The position numbers and the translations under genes are program-made. Positions 43,012 to 53,209 of a DNA stretch of 64,000 bases are shown in pieces. Source of the DNA: Oegoconia quadripuncta. Taxonomy: Eukaryota; Arthropoda; Insecta; Lepidoptera; Autostichidae. The DNA lies in assembly GCA_949316235.1 (NCBI GenBank), contig OX438743.1:33883242-33947241 (forward strand). The letters are read 5' to 3'. Each line of letters opens with the position of its first letter. The first letter of the stretch is position 1. The notes below the pieces were generated by a model, which was not told the origin of the DNA, made no database searches, and saw nothing but the letters and a program-made list of their open reading frames with translations.

Positions 43012-43508
43012 CAAGGTGCTGCCCTTGGAGCTGTATGTGGCTGAACAGGCTGAAAGTCATAAGCGCCGTAAATATGCATCTCTATCTATAAACCACGAGT
43101 TTGCGGCGCTTGCAGTGGACACATTGGGCCCTTGGTCGTCTGACATAAAAAATTGTAAAAGATTTGTGTATTAGACTGCTTCACGCCTTCAGAGAGCTGG
43201 CGCCTACTTTGCTCAGCAGCTGAGCTTATGTATTCAGCGGGGAAATGGCGCTAGCGTGCTATATGCATCTCTATCTATAAACCACGAGTTTGCGGCGCTT
43301 GCAGTGGACACATTGGGCCCTTGGTCGTCTGACATAAAAAATTGTAAAAGATTTGTGTATTTGACTGCTCCACGCCTTCAGAGAGCTGGCGCCTACTTTG
43401 CTCAGCAGCTGAGCTTATGTATTCAGCGGGGAAATGGCGCTAGCGTGCTATATACCTCACGGAAGCGAGTTGTACGGGCTTATTTTTACTATAAGATATA
43501 TTTTTATT
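43012..43508 (+). pseudogene. Retroelement pol C-terminal module with in-frame tandem duplication
   Basis: The frame reads KVLPLELYVAEQAESHKRRK, YASLSINHEFAALAVDTLGP, RAGAYFAQQLSLCIQRGNGA and SVLY, and then repeats the block from YASLS onward. The VDTLGPW ... FAQQLSLCIQRGN.ASVL pattern resembles, from memory, the C-terminal end of certain insect reverse-transcriptase polyproteins. A related remnant is at 60670-61000. The duplicated unit is 189 bp (43072-43260 and 43261-43449), exactly 63 codons. The two copies differ by only about two bases. Copy 1 has a TAG in place of Leu at about 43171. No catalytic domain is present. Confidence 0.6.
43072..43449 (+). repeat. 189-bp tandem duplication, two units
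   Basis: Unit boundaries at 43072, 43261 and about 43450. The units are nearly identical, so the duplication is recent relative to the decay of neighbouring repeats. Confidence 0.9.
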
Positions 43509-43854
43509 AAGACATAATATTAATAATTTACTTCAAATAATTTCTTGTACTGATATAATAATTTATTATTGTCTTGTAGGATGATAGACATTACGATGTA
43601 ATTACTAAGAAATCTCAGCAAACATTTGTCCCCAAATTTACGAGTATAAATTGTTGGTCGATTTTTTAAAGGATAACCTACATTTGTGTCACCTTTCACT
43701 ACAAATAGCAAAAAGATCATTGTTCCTTCCATTAAAGGGTCAGTACTAGGAAATTGCGTTATCGGAATATGATAGTTTTACATAGAAATCGTAAAGCAAT
43801 AGGAATAAAAATCAACAAGTAGCACATCATCGAGCGTGGGTGACTTTGATTACT

Positions 43855-44250
43855 TTTTACATCCGTCGAGTGGAAGGATTCGGACGGTCGTTACTTGATA
43901 AGAAGCTGATTATGGAATTTGAGCAGGAGGGATTGTAGACTGGACTGGATGAATCCCACAGATTGTACGCGAGGGGCAAGTTGGATAGCATGAGGAGCAT
44001 GCAAATGTTTACCCTGTAAACATCTCAGGTTCTATGGTCATGAATTCGTCTGTAATTGCCTCCTCACAGAGTTTAAGGTGATCGGGCCTGTGCTTTATCA
44101 GTGACAGACCGTTATCTCGTCCTAGTGTCATTCCGATATCATATTCACCTATAGTAGCTTGATATAATATCGCAATTGCCCGAGCAATACCTAAATACCA
44201 CGAGATGTCTGGCGACATCCCGGTCGCTAGCAATGCCCGCTTTCGCGATA
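43855..44250 (-). repeat. Unclassified dispersed repeat F, copy 2
   Basis: Reverse-orientation partner of 11693-12110. It includes GCGGGCATTGCTAGCGACCG and GGGATTCATCCAGTCCAGTC on the minus strand. An open frame inside (44009-44233) reads SPDISWYLGIARAIAILYQA and HRPDHLKLCEEAITDEFMTI. This is more intact than copy 1 and supports a coding origin, but the family is unknown. Confidence 0.5.
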
Positions 44251-44362
44251 TATATACTAAAAATGTGTTTAAAAATCTAAATTGGTAACCTAAATAAATG
44301 AGTTTGAATATTTACTAGATTTTATCTCACCTATATTTTTAGAATCTCCCATACTTTCACAC

Positions 44363-44596
44363 TCATCCTATTTTATTGTTAAAATTTAAAATAGCAAAAA
44401 CGTTGGTGTCGCTACTGTACGTTAGTATTAATATATACTGAGCCACAGATGTGTGTGTGAATAGCGCAAGCGCTTCGAGTGTGTGAGTAGTGCTAACTAG
44501 GACTGGAATACCGAATTTTCGCGCGCACCAGCGGCCTAACCGGCCCTTAATGATCGCGTTGATTGGTACTAAATTTTCGGATAGAATTTTTTGCAA
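44363..44596 (-). CDS. Unrecognised open frame
   Basis: The minus frame reads ENLVPINAIIKGRLGRWCAR and KFGIPVLVSTTHTLEALALF. The patch (GCGCGCACCAGCGGCCTAAC on the plus strand) is GC-richer than its surroundings. It could be an exon or a repeat remnant. No clear splice sites. Confidence 0.2.
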   Translation of the reverse strand: MQKILSENLVPINAIIKGRLGRWCARKFGIPVLVSTTHTLEALALFTHTSVAQYILILTYSSDTNVFAILNFNNKIG

Positions 44597-44779
44597 TTTC
44601 AGTGTAAATAAATAGGTACTTGATTAGATAAAAAGTTACGTTTGCAGTTGATTTATATCAATTTGTATGGAGTTTGTGACGAGGTATTCAAACTCGACCT
44701 CTTTGTCTTTTCGATGCTGTTTGGTTTTTACGTTTTTGGAATTTAAATTCACAAATTTAAAGGTGCGATAAATATGTAA

Positions 44780-44905
44780 AAATTGCGTATTTCAGCTTTA
44801 TGGCTCTAATAGTTTGCTAATAAATCGCTGTGATATGTAGGTAGACAGACAAACGAGGCGAAATTATATAAGTTCCTAGCTTGAATACGGAACCCTAACA
44901 ATCGG
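44780..44905 (-). repeat. Dispersed repeat G, copy 3
   Basis: It ends TACGGAACCCTAAC on the plus strand and carries GGTAGACAGACAAACGAGGC, an antisense CTGTCTGTC-type stretch. A further short relative follows at 44985-45065 (ATAGAACCCTAAAAACAAGG). Confidence 0.45.
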
Positions 44906-45285
44906 TACCCTGATGCGCTAATAGGTCACCGTCTGCTATGAAGTTTTTGATATCAGAGGAGCGCCAGTCTTTCTTCAGTTTCATTATAGAACCCTAAAAA
45001 CAAGGATGGATGCGTAGACAGACAAAAGCACAAAAAGTCATACCTAATCTCTTTGATCAGGTTTGTAAAAATAATTTTCTATCAAAAAAGTTCCTTGACT
45101 GATGATGAGTATTAATAGCTAAATGAAATAATTCGACACATATCGTATGAAGATTTACGCCATTGTTCTAAACGCCAATTTTTTGGGATTATAAATTTTG
45201 TTATAAATTTGCCGATATGTAACTTACTCGCCTATATAACAAGATAACATAGAAAGAAACGAGAACGATGGTATCAAAAGCTTAC

Positions 45286-45373
45286 CACACGGCGTTACAA
45301 TTGGCCGTGCGCCGGAGCAGACGGTTGCCCACATTATAGAGACTGGATCTGCGGCTGTTGACTGAATCCAGAG
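45286..45373 (-). CDS. Candidate internal exon, unknown protein
   Basis: A GC-rich island (about 58% by eye) in AT-rich DNA. The minus strand reads ALDSVNSRRSSLYNVGNRLL, RRTANCNAV and then the strong donor TGTG|GTAAGC at 45285-45280. Possible acceptors are CCAAG (start 45373) or ATTCAG (start 45361); neither has a long pyrimidine tract. Another frame (KLWIQSTAADPVSIMWATVC) is also open, so the phase is uncertain. No family recognised. Confidence 0.3.
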
Positions 45374-45739
45374 CTTGGATATTAATTTATAGCGGGACGA
45401 GTTACTTTTTGGACGCACGATAATAACTGATTACTGTCAACTTGAACAATGAATCCTTTAGAGTTAACATAAACGAATTATTTGTCACCCCTTTGTTCTC
45501 TCCCTAGAGAGCTTATTAACAAAAGCTTAATCGCCTAAATGGAGGATTCTCGTCTAGTTAATCTCTGTGAAAGGTATATTTAACGCGGGGTATAAATCTC
45601 TTCTTTTATTGTTGTATCGTAGTTTAACAAAGTGATTAAGTATGCAAAGTTATTGATTTGTATTTATTACGCGGAATACTCTCAAGAATGTTGTCATATG
45701 AGAAGGAATGCCTTCAAAGAAGTATTTTAGGAGGAAGAA

Positions 45740-45866
45740 ACAGGGTTATCTTACGTGAGTCCCGGGGTACTCAGGAATCGCAGGCAATAAAAGAGCTGAT
45801 GAACTAGCAAAATTGGGAGCTAAGGGAACACAGCACGGCCCTATGAGCCTCTCTGCGGTATTCTAA
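45740..45866 (+). pseudogene. Non-LTR retrotransposon RNase H remnant
   Basis: The frame from 45750 reads LT*VPGYSGIAGNKRADELA KLGA. This is the C-terminal RNase H signature W-VPGHSGI-GNE-AD-LA--GA found in Jockey/R1/I-type elements. The Trp is now a TGA and His is Tyr. The remainder of the domain is not visible. Confidence 0.65.
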
Positions 45867-45960
45867 GAAGCCTAATTCTCTTTACTTTAAATAACCGGTG
45901 CATCCAAGCATCTTTTAACTCTGGACAAATACGCCAGGTGTAACACATTCCAAAATACTA

Positions 45961-46228
45961 ATGCCACCAAAAACATTTCATGTAAAATGTTGCCAAGACG
46001 ACCACATAAGGTTTGCCCTGTGAAAAAGATATCAGATCTCATGTAGAGCCAAGCTTTTGAATCTACACGGCCTGACTCTACCAACCCCAACTTCAACAAA
46101 TTCTACATATCAGTAAATATGTACGGCTGGGCTGTTTCGTTACTTACTTCAGAAACTAAATATTCGCATCACCTCCAAGACGGTGCGAAATGTCTTGGCA
46201 ATATTTTACATGAAATGTTTTTGGTGGG
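45961..46228. repeat. Inverted repeat with 36-base arms
   Basis: CCACCAAAAACATTTCATGT ... TGCCAAGAC at about 45964-45999 pairs with about 46189-46226 with roughly two mismatches. It is probably the ends of a ~265-bp non-autonomous element. The frame at 45887-46099 is incidental. Confidence 0.5.
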
Positions 46229-46274
46229 ATTTCAGTTCTTTTTGTAAGTTGCTAGGCAGTCTTTTTAGTGTTTA

Positions 46275-46625
46275 TTTTTTTCTTCTTTTTTTTGGGGTGT
46301 AGGACTTCGCTTGACTCGTCTTGGCGGGGGCACTGCCGTGCCCCCAGATCAACAAGATGGCTGTCAGAGAAGTACTGATAATTAGCAGGAATAATTTATG
46401 AATCCTTGCAAAGGCAACCGCTGTTTGAGCAAACATATACACGGGGCTCCGGGACGCACGGAGGTGTAGATTTTGCCTCCTTACAGAGGAAACATACGCT
46501 GTGTGAATGCGCCCCGCTGATGCATAAACGTCATGTTCATATAATTCTTCAAAGCCGCAAATCTGAGCAGCAAATTGTAGGTTAGTGGCGATCACAATAT
46601 ATCGACAACGGGCGCAGTGTTACAG
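46275..46625 (-). repeat. Dispersed repeat J, copy 2, with GC palindrome
   Basis: It contains GTAGGACTTCGCTTGACTCG, the palindromic GGGGGCACTGCCGTGCCCCC and GCAAATTGTAGGTTAGTGGC. The 107-codon minus frame (46272-46595) spans it. That frame resembles text seen in other lepidopteran repeats, so I do not treat it as a gene. Confidence 0.4.
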
Positions 46626-46629
46626 GGCT

Positions 46630-47590
46630 CTGATGATACGATAGCTACACTTTATAAAAAATATTATTTATAAAATGTATTGCTTATAAAAGCAAAGCAG
46701 CTTGGTGTCCAGACTCAGCAGCGCCTTCTGAAAGCATTTTCAAATGTTGTTTCCAATTTCTCGCCGGGCTCGCTTCCGCTCCCATGCGCATGTAGTGGCA
46801 CGTATCTTCTGATGGGCGTAACAACGTGGCATGATTCAATAATAATTCCTCGCCTTAAAGTCGCCTTTTACTAAACTAATCTACTTGGTTTGAAATATAC
46901 TGTCAAAGGACGTACTCCTTTCCATTTGAACATAAATTATAACGGGTAGATGATATTGAAGCTATTACGGTTATAAGTTAAAACCTTAACTTTGCATTTC
47001 ATATAGACACGCTTTCCACTAAAGTTAACAGGTTTTTTTATATAGGCTAAATAAAATTGGATCATACATCTTAGTATCTTCTTAATTAATCTGGGGAAAG
47101 GTACAGTCGCCAAAAGGCCATTTACGTGTGAAAAGAAATGTGTGCGTGCTACGAGTATGTGCAATGTTAGCCCTTTTGAATCATGCAAACCTCTGTTCAC
47201 TAAACTAGGTATGCTGACTCTCCCGGACATGTATATACTGGAAATGTGTAAATTTATGAAAAAAAAATCAGAGTTGTTCAAAACAGCGCGTGAATTATAC
47301 CCATAAAGCACTAGAAACACCATAGACTAGCTTTAAGAAAGATATCCAAAGACAAAGCTTTAAAAATGTATAAAAATATGTAACAAAATACCCGAAGATC
47401 TAATACTTCTACCAATGAAACTGATGATGAAAAAATGTATTACTTGGTTGTTGTACTGAAATGTTTACAGTATTCAGGAATTTTTAGATTTTAAATTAGG
47501 TTAATTTATCTGAGACACTTGCATGCTATTGTAATTTAGCTGAATAGAGGTCAGTTATACATGTGATTTATCCTTTTTATTATTAAACTG
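46630..47590. other. Unassigned stretch
   Basis: The 128-codon minus frame at 46937-47323 has no recognisable motif. Nothing else seen. Confidence 0.35.
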
Positions 47591-47597
47591 TAATATT

Positions 47598-47629
47598 TAA
47601 TATTAGTTAGATTAGTCTAACTAATATTA
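47598..47629. repeat. Perfect 14-bp stem-loop
   Basis: TAATATTAGTTAGA, loop TTAG, TCTAACTAATATTA. It lies exactly where a Helitron-like element begins (ACTAATATTATAATTGCGAA). Confidence 0.7.
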
Positions 47630-47880
47630 TAATTGCGAAAGTTAGGATGTTTGCTGGTTTGTTTGTTTATTGCTCGATCACAGCGAAACGGATGAATGGA
47701 TTTGGATGAAATTTGGTATGTAGGTAAAACATACCCAACACGTTCACGGACACTGAACCAGACATAATACATGTTTTATTGTTATTACGTCTAGAGACGT
47801 GCAATGTCCGCCAACATGTTAACACACAGGATATTCTTTTTCCCGATAAAATGTCTAATTCCCGCGGAATAAACAAATTG
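47616..47880 (+). mobile_element. Helitron-like element, partial
   Basis: It starts TCTAACTAATATTATAATTG, then ATTGCTCGATCACAGCGAAA, GGATGAATGGATTTGGATGA and AATTCCCGCGGAATAAACAA. The GC hairpin and CTAG end are missing. Confidence 0.55.
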
Positions 47881-47945
47881 GAGCGTCGGTGGCTCTGCGG
47901 TTAAGACGCGGTCTCCCAATTTGCGAGGTCCGGGTTGTGAATGAA
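47880..47945 (+). mobile_element. tRNA-derived SINE head, fourth type
   Basis: GAGCGTCGGTGGCTCTGCGG TTAAGACGC (A-box) and GCGAGGTCCGGGTTGTGAAT (degraded B-box). The cloverleaf is incomplete and it is therefore not a tRNA gene. It begins at the truncated end of the Helitron. Confidence 0.5.
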
Positions 47946-47949
47946 CTAC

Positions 47950-49260
47950 ACATAAAATTAAGTTTGAAACCCTCCACAAAGAACTCTAAAGAGGTTTTTT
48001 TATTGGAAACATTTTGAAATATTTGTCGTCTGCTTTTATTTTAAATATTTAATTCAAAGAATTATTTCTGTTTTTAATATACAACAACGTATTTCCAGGA
48101 ACGTTTTTTCGACGTACGCTACATCCAAAACATTTAAAGGGTACATTTACCTTGAATACGCATTACATATATGTATATTACCGAAGCATTTTACTTTTAA
48201 TTTTATTTAACCTTTTTCACTGATCTGCTCAGTGATTATTCTCACTGTTTCTGCTCACTGATTTCACTCAACCCAAAATAATTAATTAAAGTGTGGCTTC
48301 GGATTCTCGCTGCAGCCTGTGGTGGGGAGATACTCTCTTGCGGCGCATCTGCTTCTCTATATGGATATCCTTAAATCGTCTTAAGGCCCAGTTTGGCCGC
48401 AGCAAATATTAACAGTGCAGGTGGGTTTCTCCGATGGTGGGGGTGATCGTTACGAGTGCGGAGACTCCCCGCAGACAATTATGCATAACCTATCATCTAG
48501 CCCGCGTCTCCTGACAGCTTTTTGTTTGACAACCTCCTTAAAGCCACAGAGTCCCGTTAGAGTAGGTAGGTTTTGATCCAATAAATTTTAAACTTGCTTC
48601 GACTCGATAAGAAGAAGAATCGATTAATTAATCAATTATTATTCATTAGTAGCTTTTTACCTCACGATTTAAAATACGACGAAATAATTTAGGAGATCAA
48701 AGCGAACAGATAAACATACATACATTGCTCGTTTTTAGATCAATTCCTTTTTTATCGAACTGATGTTATTCAACGGAGGTATGCATGAAGTGGTTAATAA
48801 GCGAGACTGCCTGATACAGCTCCCTGTCAATTTTCCCTCACTATAATTTCGTATATAGTATATTATTTGGCCACATTATGATACAGAAGCGCTCGTGTAT
48901 TCTACACTACAAGCATGCTAAAGGCTAAAATCATTTGCATATTGCGACCCCTACCAGTCCTCATATTGTGCTCATGCTCATTATACGCCAAGCAAAATTA
49001 GCCCCTAAGGTGCTCTACACCACAACTACTGCCACTTTATTATCCCTCAAACGTGCTCACTCATGCTAATTCGTATCTTTGATGTGGTTTATGGTATATG
49101 CGGGTATTAGACTGAAATTAAAATAACAGGTGGCTAATAAGACTACGTACTAATGGTTGTGTTGCAGAATTAGAAATTTGCATGCGATGATAGTTTTGCT
49201 TAGTTAGTCCACCTGCTCCCAGTATACTTTTGACTCCAATCTATACAAATACAAATGCTC
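47950..49260. other. Unassigned stretch
   Basis: No gene recognised. A slightly GC-richer patch at 48300-48580 has no frame of interest. Confidence 0.4.
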
Positions 49261-49269
49261 CAAATTTAT

Positions 49270-49563
49270 TTATGTATAAATAAATAATAAATAATAATAA
49301 ATAAATATCCTTAGACATACACACAGCGCCATCTAGTTCCACAGTAAGCAACTATATGCTTGTGTTGTGGATACCAGATGGTTGATATAATACATAAATA
49401 CATTTTTTTTTGTAAATGAATACTTATTATAAATGTAAACATTCATAACTCGGGTACACATGTCCGTATTCATCACACAAACATCTGCCCCTAGCGGGAT
49501 TCGAACCCGCAACCTTTTGGTATAGTGGTCAGAGTCGCTAACCAGTACACCAAACAGGTCATC
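49270..49563 (-). mobile_element. tRNA-derived SINE, family B
   Basis: The full head GACCTGTTTGGTGTACTGGT and B-box GCGGGTTCGAATCCCGCTAG (minus) and the family body are present, and the tail is (ATTT/AAT)n. It closely matches 34245-34517. Confidence 0.8.
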
Positions 49564-49984
49564 AAATATAACTATATCAAATATAAATGTATATAGATGT
49601 AGGTACACTAAATCGGTTTCTTTAGTTACAGATTATAAACTATTATGTAGAATAAGGTCAGTATACTTAGATATGGTTATTAGGTAATAGGAAGTGACTC
49701 TGAATTTACTTACTTAAGAACATAATCTAGAGCAGCGCTGGGTTTCAGTCACTCATTTCTCCCTAACATGCTGAGCGGGGGCTAGTTGTGGAGAGCGTTC
49801 ATAAGCATATCGCAGGGGCAAATATGAAATTGGAAAAGTAATATTTTTACACTTATTGCGTTACACACAAATAACAAATGTTTTTCTCTTCTTATTTTCG
49901 GCTAAGTAGATAACATTAGGTTTCATTCGAGTGACTAGTCTGGTTTAATGTATGCTTGCAATATATGTTTAAATTCAAATCCAT

Positions 49985-50075
49985 AGTACAAGCTTTGCTT
50001 AGTTTGGGACTAGATGATTGGTGTAAGGTCCGAAATATTTATTTATTTTATTTATTTATTTATTACTTCTACATA
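49985..50075 (+). mobile_element. SINE family B2, 3' end
   Basis: AGTACAAGCTTTGCTTAGTT, GGGACTAGATGATTGGTGTA, CCGAAATATTTATTTATTT. This is the sense orientation of the end seen at 35965-36060. Confidence 0.65.
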
Positions 50076-50107
50076 ATTCACAACTTAATTATTATTATTT
50101 TTTTATT

Positions 50108-50190
50108 ATTATTGTCCCACTGCTGGGCAAAGGCCCTCTCTGACCAGTCTAACGCAGCCAGTCTTTTGGGTACGGTACGGTACGGATCCG
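50108..50190 (-). mobile_element. LINE 3' tail fragment
   Basis: GTCCCACTGCTGGGCAAAGG CCCTCTCTG on the plus strand is the antisense of the ...CCCAGCAGTGGGAC tail shared by lepidopteran retroelements. It is preceded by (ATT)n and followed by a short (GGTAC)n run. Confidence 0.5.
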
Positions 50191-50194
50191 AACA

Positions 50195-50745
50195 CGTTTT
50201 CTACTTATCATAATCATGGAGAAAACAGAGTCTGTTTCCGTGCTTTTGTATTATTTTTTTTTTTTAATTTCTTGTAAATACCTCCTTTTTGATGTGCATA
50301 TTTATGCACATGATATTTATCATGTACCTATAGTTATTATAAATAAAGAATTACACGATTCATTCGATTTCTCGTCGTGTCGGCAAAGACGAATATGGCG
50401 CATGTTGGGTTCCGCCTTCCTAATTGATATGATTTTAAGGATTTTGCATGTAACTAACCATATCCATAAATACAATATCATTTATCCCTGTATTTGTCCC
50501 ATAGATACTGAATGAAATAAATATTGAAAATGGCAAGTTTGAAGGAAGCTTCATCTACAATTGTATCTGATCTATAATTTTGTTATTGTACCTAAAACTT
50601 GAAAGTATATGAACTGGAACAAATAAATGCTGTATCTATCATTTCTTTTTAAGATAAGAAAAATTGCATTCATGAGATTTTGAAGTAACAGCTTGAGTCG
50701 TGAATCGAATCGCCAAGAAGCTGAAAAATCATCTTTTATTTTTAT
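50195..50745. other. Unassigned stretch
   Basis: Frames at 50216-50515 and 50572-50763 are not recognised. Confidence 0.35.
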
Positions 50746-50750
50746 GGCAA

Positions 50751-50815
50751 CAATAACAATCAATATGGTCTATAGGCAAGTATGGGACTTGCCTACAGAC
50801 CATATTGATTGTTAT
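50751..50815. repeat. Hairpin with 29-bp stem, 7-base loop
   Basis: Arms AATAACAATCAATATGGTCT ATAGGCAAG and its complement differ at one position; the loop is TATGGGA. It is much longer-stemmed than chance would give and might be a short fold-back duplication or a small-RNA hairpin. Confidence 0.75.
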
Positions 50816-50819
50816 TTAG

Positions 50820-51790
50820 ACTTACAAAAGACTTTAGATTACCTATAGACTTTTAAAAGAAGACATCTATTAAAATATTGCAAAAATTTAATAGTGAACT
50901 AAAAAAACAAAGTTTTTTAAGCTTCCACGTAGGTTTTTGTAAGTGATAGTTTAATTAAAACGATGTGATTTATTCTACCCGAGGTATGTAGGTAAATAAA
51001 CAAAAGACACAAATTTTACATATGAGACCAATCTTGAAATTGTAAAAAGAAATTGGTATAATTTATTCTCAAGTATTCAGAGTTAGTCTCATAGCAAAAG
51101 TTCTACCTTTTGGCTGTCTACACAAATCCCAAATTTTTTTCGAGTTATTAAAACATCATCGTGTATCTTACCACTGTAACCTACCACTATCAAACTTTTT
51201 GAGTGTTACCAGCTTTAAAGTTTCAATTTTAAAATGCACCATTTGCTCGCCGCTCTCGACTTTTTAATCTGTTGATCAAACAGACGGAGCAGCTGACGAC
51301 AAATTTATTCTCGTACACAACGATCTTAATCTCGATGTTTGCCAGAGTTTAGTTCTTTTTTGGACTAGAGATTTTTCTGTGTTGAATTCGGAATAAGTTC
51401 TCAGCGGTTCGCGTGTGTCATGAATTGTAAAGATATGTTTTTTTGGTTGACCACAAACTTCTGTTATGAAAGCGGATCCATGATGTGGATTGCATCTAGT
51501 TTATGTGTTGTAATTTCATGTAACAAACAAAGCTATTTTTATGTTACGTTTTTGCTACAGAAACTGAGTAGTCGGTAAATATCAAGAATAGATACGATTC
51601 CCAATAATTAAATGAACTACGTTATTATGAATCATTTGGTTATCATGTTTTCAGTAGGTATTAATTATTATGTAAAATTATTTGAAAATTCTTACTACTA
51701 AATATACTATACTAAATAAAATTTATAAATATACCAAATAACTAATATACCCACTTCGTAAAGTGCTACACGTATGTACATATTTGTTTA
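50820..51790. other. Unassigned stretch
   Basis: Nothing recognised. Confidence 0.4.
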
Positions 51791-51794
51791 CTAT

Positions 51795-51960
51795 TATTGT
51801 TGCCTACGGAACCCTAACAATTTTTATTTTTACTTGTCGGCGTAATTAATGTGTAGGCATACGCATGCCAAATTACAGCTTTTAGTATTAAGAGCCTGAG
51901 GAGTTAAATCGCGGCCAAACAGACAATATAAATATATTATTAACTACGGAACCATAAAGA
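51795..51960 (-). repeat. Dispersed repeat G, copy 4
   Basis: CCTACGGAACCCTAACAATT on the plus strand, with a second CTACGGAACCATAAAG at 51946. Confidence 0.4.
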
Positions 51961-52027
51961 GCAGCACTTAGATACCCTCTATGTCAAATTTCTATACGAT
52001 GTCTATGTCAGAGGAAGCGAGATTAAC

Positions 52028-52275
52028 CGCCTCCGTGGCTCAATGTAAACAACATTGTTTACGATTCGGAGCTCGTGGGTTCGATCACCACCACCACCAT
52101 ACCATCATCCTATTTTAATTTGCCGCCAAGCAGTAATGTTAATAGCATTGTTGTGTTCCGGTTGTCAGAGATAAGATAGCCAGTCCTCCAAATGTGTTGG
52201 GGTTTCCGGGTCAGTACGCTTCTACCTTCGACCTCATCTTCACTTAACATCAGGTGTGATTGAGGTCAAGTACCA
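52028..52275 (+). mobile_element. tRNA-derived SINE, family A
   Basis: CGCCTCCGTGGCTCAATGTA (A-box region) and GGGTTCGATCACC (B-box). A (CAC)n-like insertion follows, then the full body ending CATCAGGTGTGATTGAGGTC. Repeat P follows directly. Confidence 0.75.
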
Positions 52276-52283
52276 ACCCGTTC

Positions 52284-52690
52284 TAGGCTATAGGAGATCA
52301 CGTAGAAATATACATACAAAACAGTTTTACAGCAATCGGGTAAAAAGCTGATTCTTAAAGAGATAAGTGATGTTGCTAAGATGACAACGTTCCTTGTAGG
52401 TAGGTATCTATAAAATATTATATATTACCTTGTGCCTACCGAGTAGGTCCTGTGCTACTTGATACAAAGGACATTTTGCTCTTTAGAGCACTTGATCCAA
52501 AGTGGTATTTCCATTAATTGATCAAAGACAATCATGGAAGTAGATAGATGCACAATAGTTGGCTATATTACAGTTTGTAATAAATATATGTATTATGTTA
52601 TATGAGTAGTCATATAATTTTGATTGGTGAAGATTGCTTTAAAACTGTTTTGTTTACATTTTTCTACGTGATCTCCTATAGCCTGGACGA
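52284..52690. mobile_element. Second head-to-head foldback of repeat P
   Basis: 52284-52345 and 52625-52690 are inverted copies of about 60 bases, including GGCTATAGGAGATCACGTAG AAA and AAACTGTTTTGT. Both arms are repeat P pieces facing each other across about 280 bases. A third P start (CCCGACTGACTCAGGAAGGA) is at 52828, so P pieces lie between two family A SINEs here. Confidence 0.55.
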
Positions 52691-52885
52691 CTTGTTCGAT
52701 TTGCAGTGTAAGATGTCATTCGATTCGTCTTGATTCCTAGAATATACTTCCATGCCTACGCATGAAGCTAAAAAGATTTTACCAGCCTTTTTCTTTCATA
52801 TAAGTACTAAGTACGTATCTTTTTCACCCGACTGACTCAGGAAGGAGGTTATGTATATGTATGTAGATTTTTTACGCACAACGTA
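52690..52885 (+). repeat. Repeat P continuation and new P start
   Basis: GGACGACTTGTTCGATTTGC and ATGTCATTCGATTCGTCTTG continue the right arm; a fresh CACCCGACTGACTCAGGAAG then begins at about 52826. Confidence 0.45.
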
Positions 52886-52912
52886 TTATCACTTGTTCTT
52901 AATCTCATCTGA

Positions 52913-53205
52913 CCTCCTCCGTAGAGTTTACGAATCCGAGGTCGCGTGTTCGATCCCCAGCGGGGTACATGTTTAGTACTCGGTTTGGCTGGTGGTGGGG
53001 CATTTAAATGTCCGCCCTATCACCATCTTATCCATGTCTACCGCCAAACAGCAATGTTAATTGCATTATTATGTTCCGGTTGTCACAGATAAGATAGCCA
53101 GTCCCCCTAATAAGATGGACTTTCCGGGTAAGTACGCTTCCATCTTCGGCCACAGCTTCAGGCTATCAGGTGTGATAAAAGTCAAGTGCTAATTCGTTGT
53201 ACATA
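52913..53205 (+). mobile_element. tRNA-derived SINE, family A
   Basis: It has the B-box GGTCGCGTGTTCGATCCCCA and the body CACCATCTTATCCATG, TGTTCCGGTTGTCACAGATA and TTTCCGGGTAAGTACGCTTC. The first bases are short of a complete A-box. Confidence 0.75.
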
Positions 53206-53209
53206 AAAC

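Noticed and set aside
43072..43449. CRISPR-like or functional repeat array
   Set aside because: Only two units with no spacers, in a eukaryotic retroelement; a simple tandem duplication.
46272..46595. 107-codon minus-strand gene
   Set aside because: Composed of dispersed repeat J including the GC palindrome; no codon or splice support.
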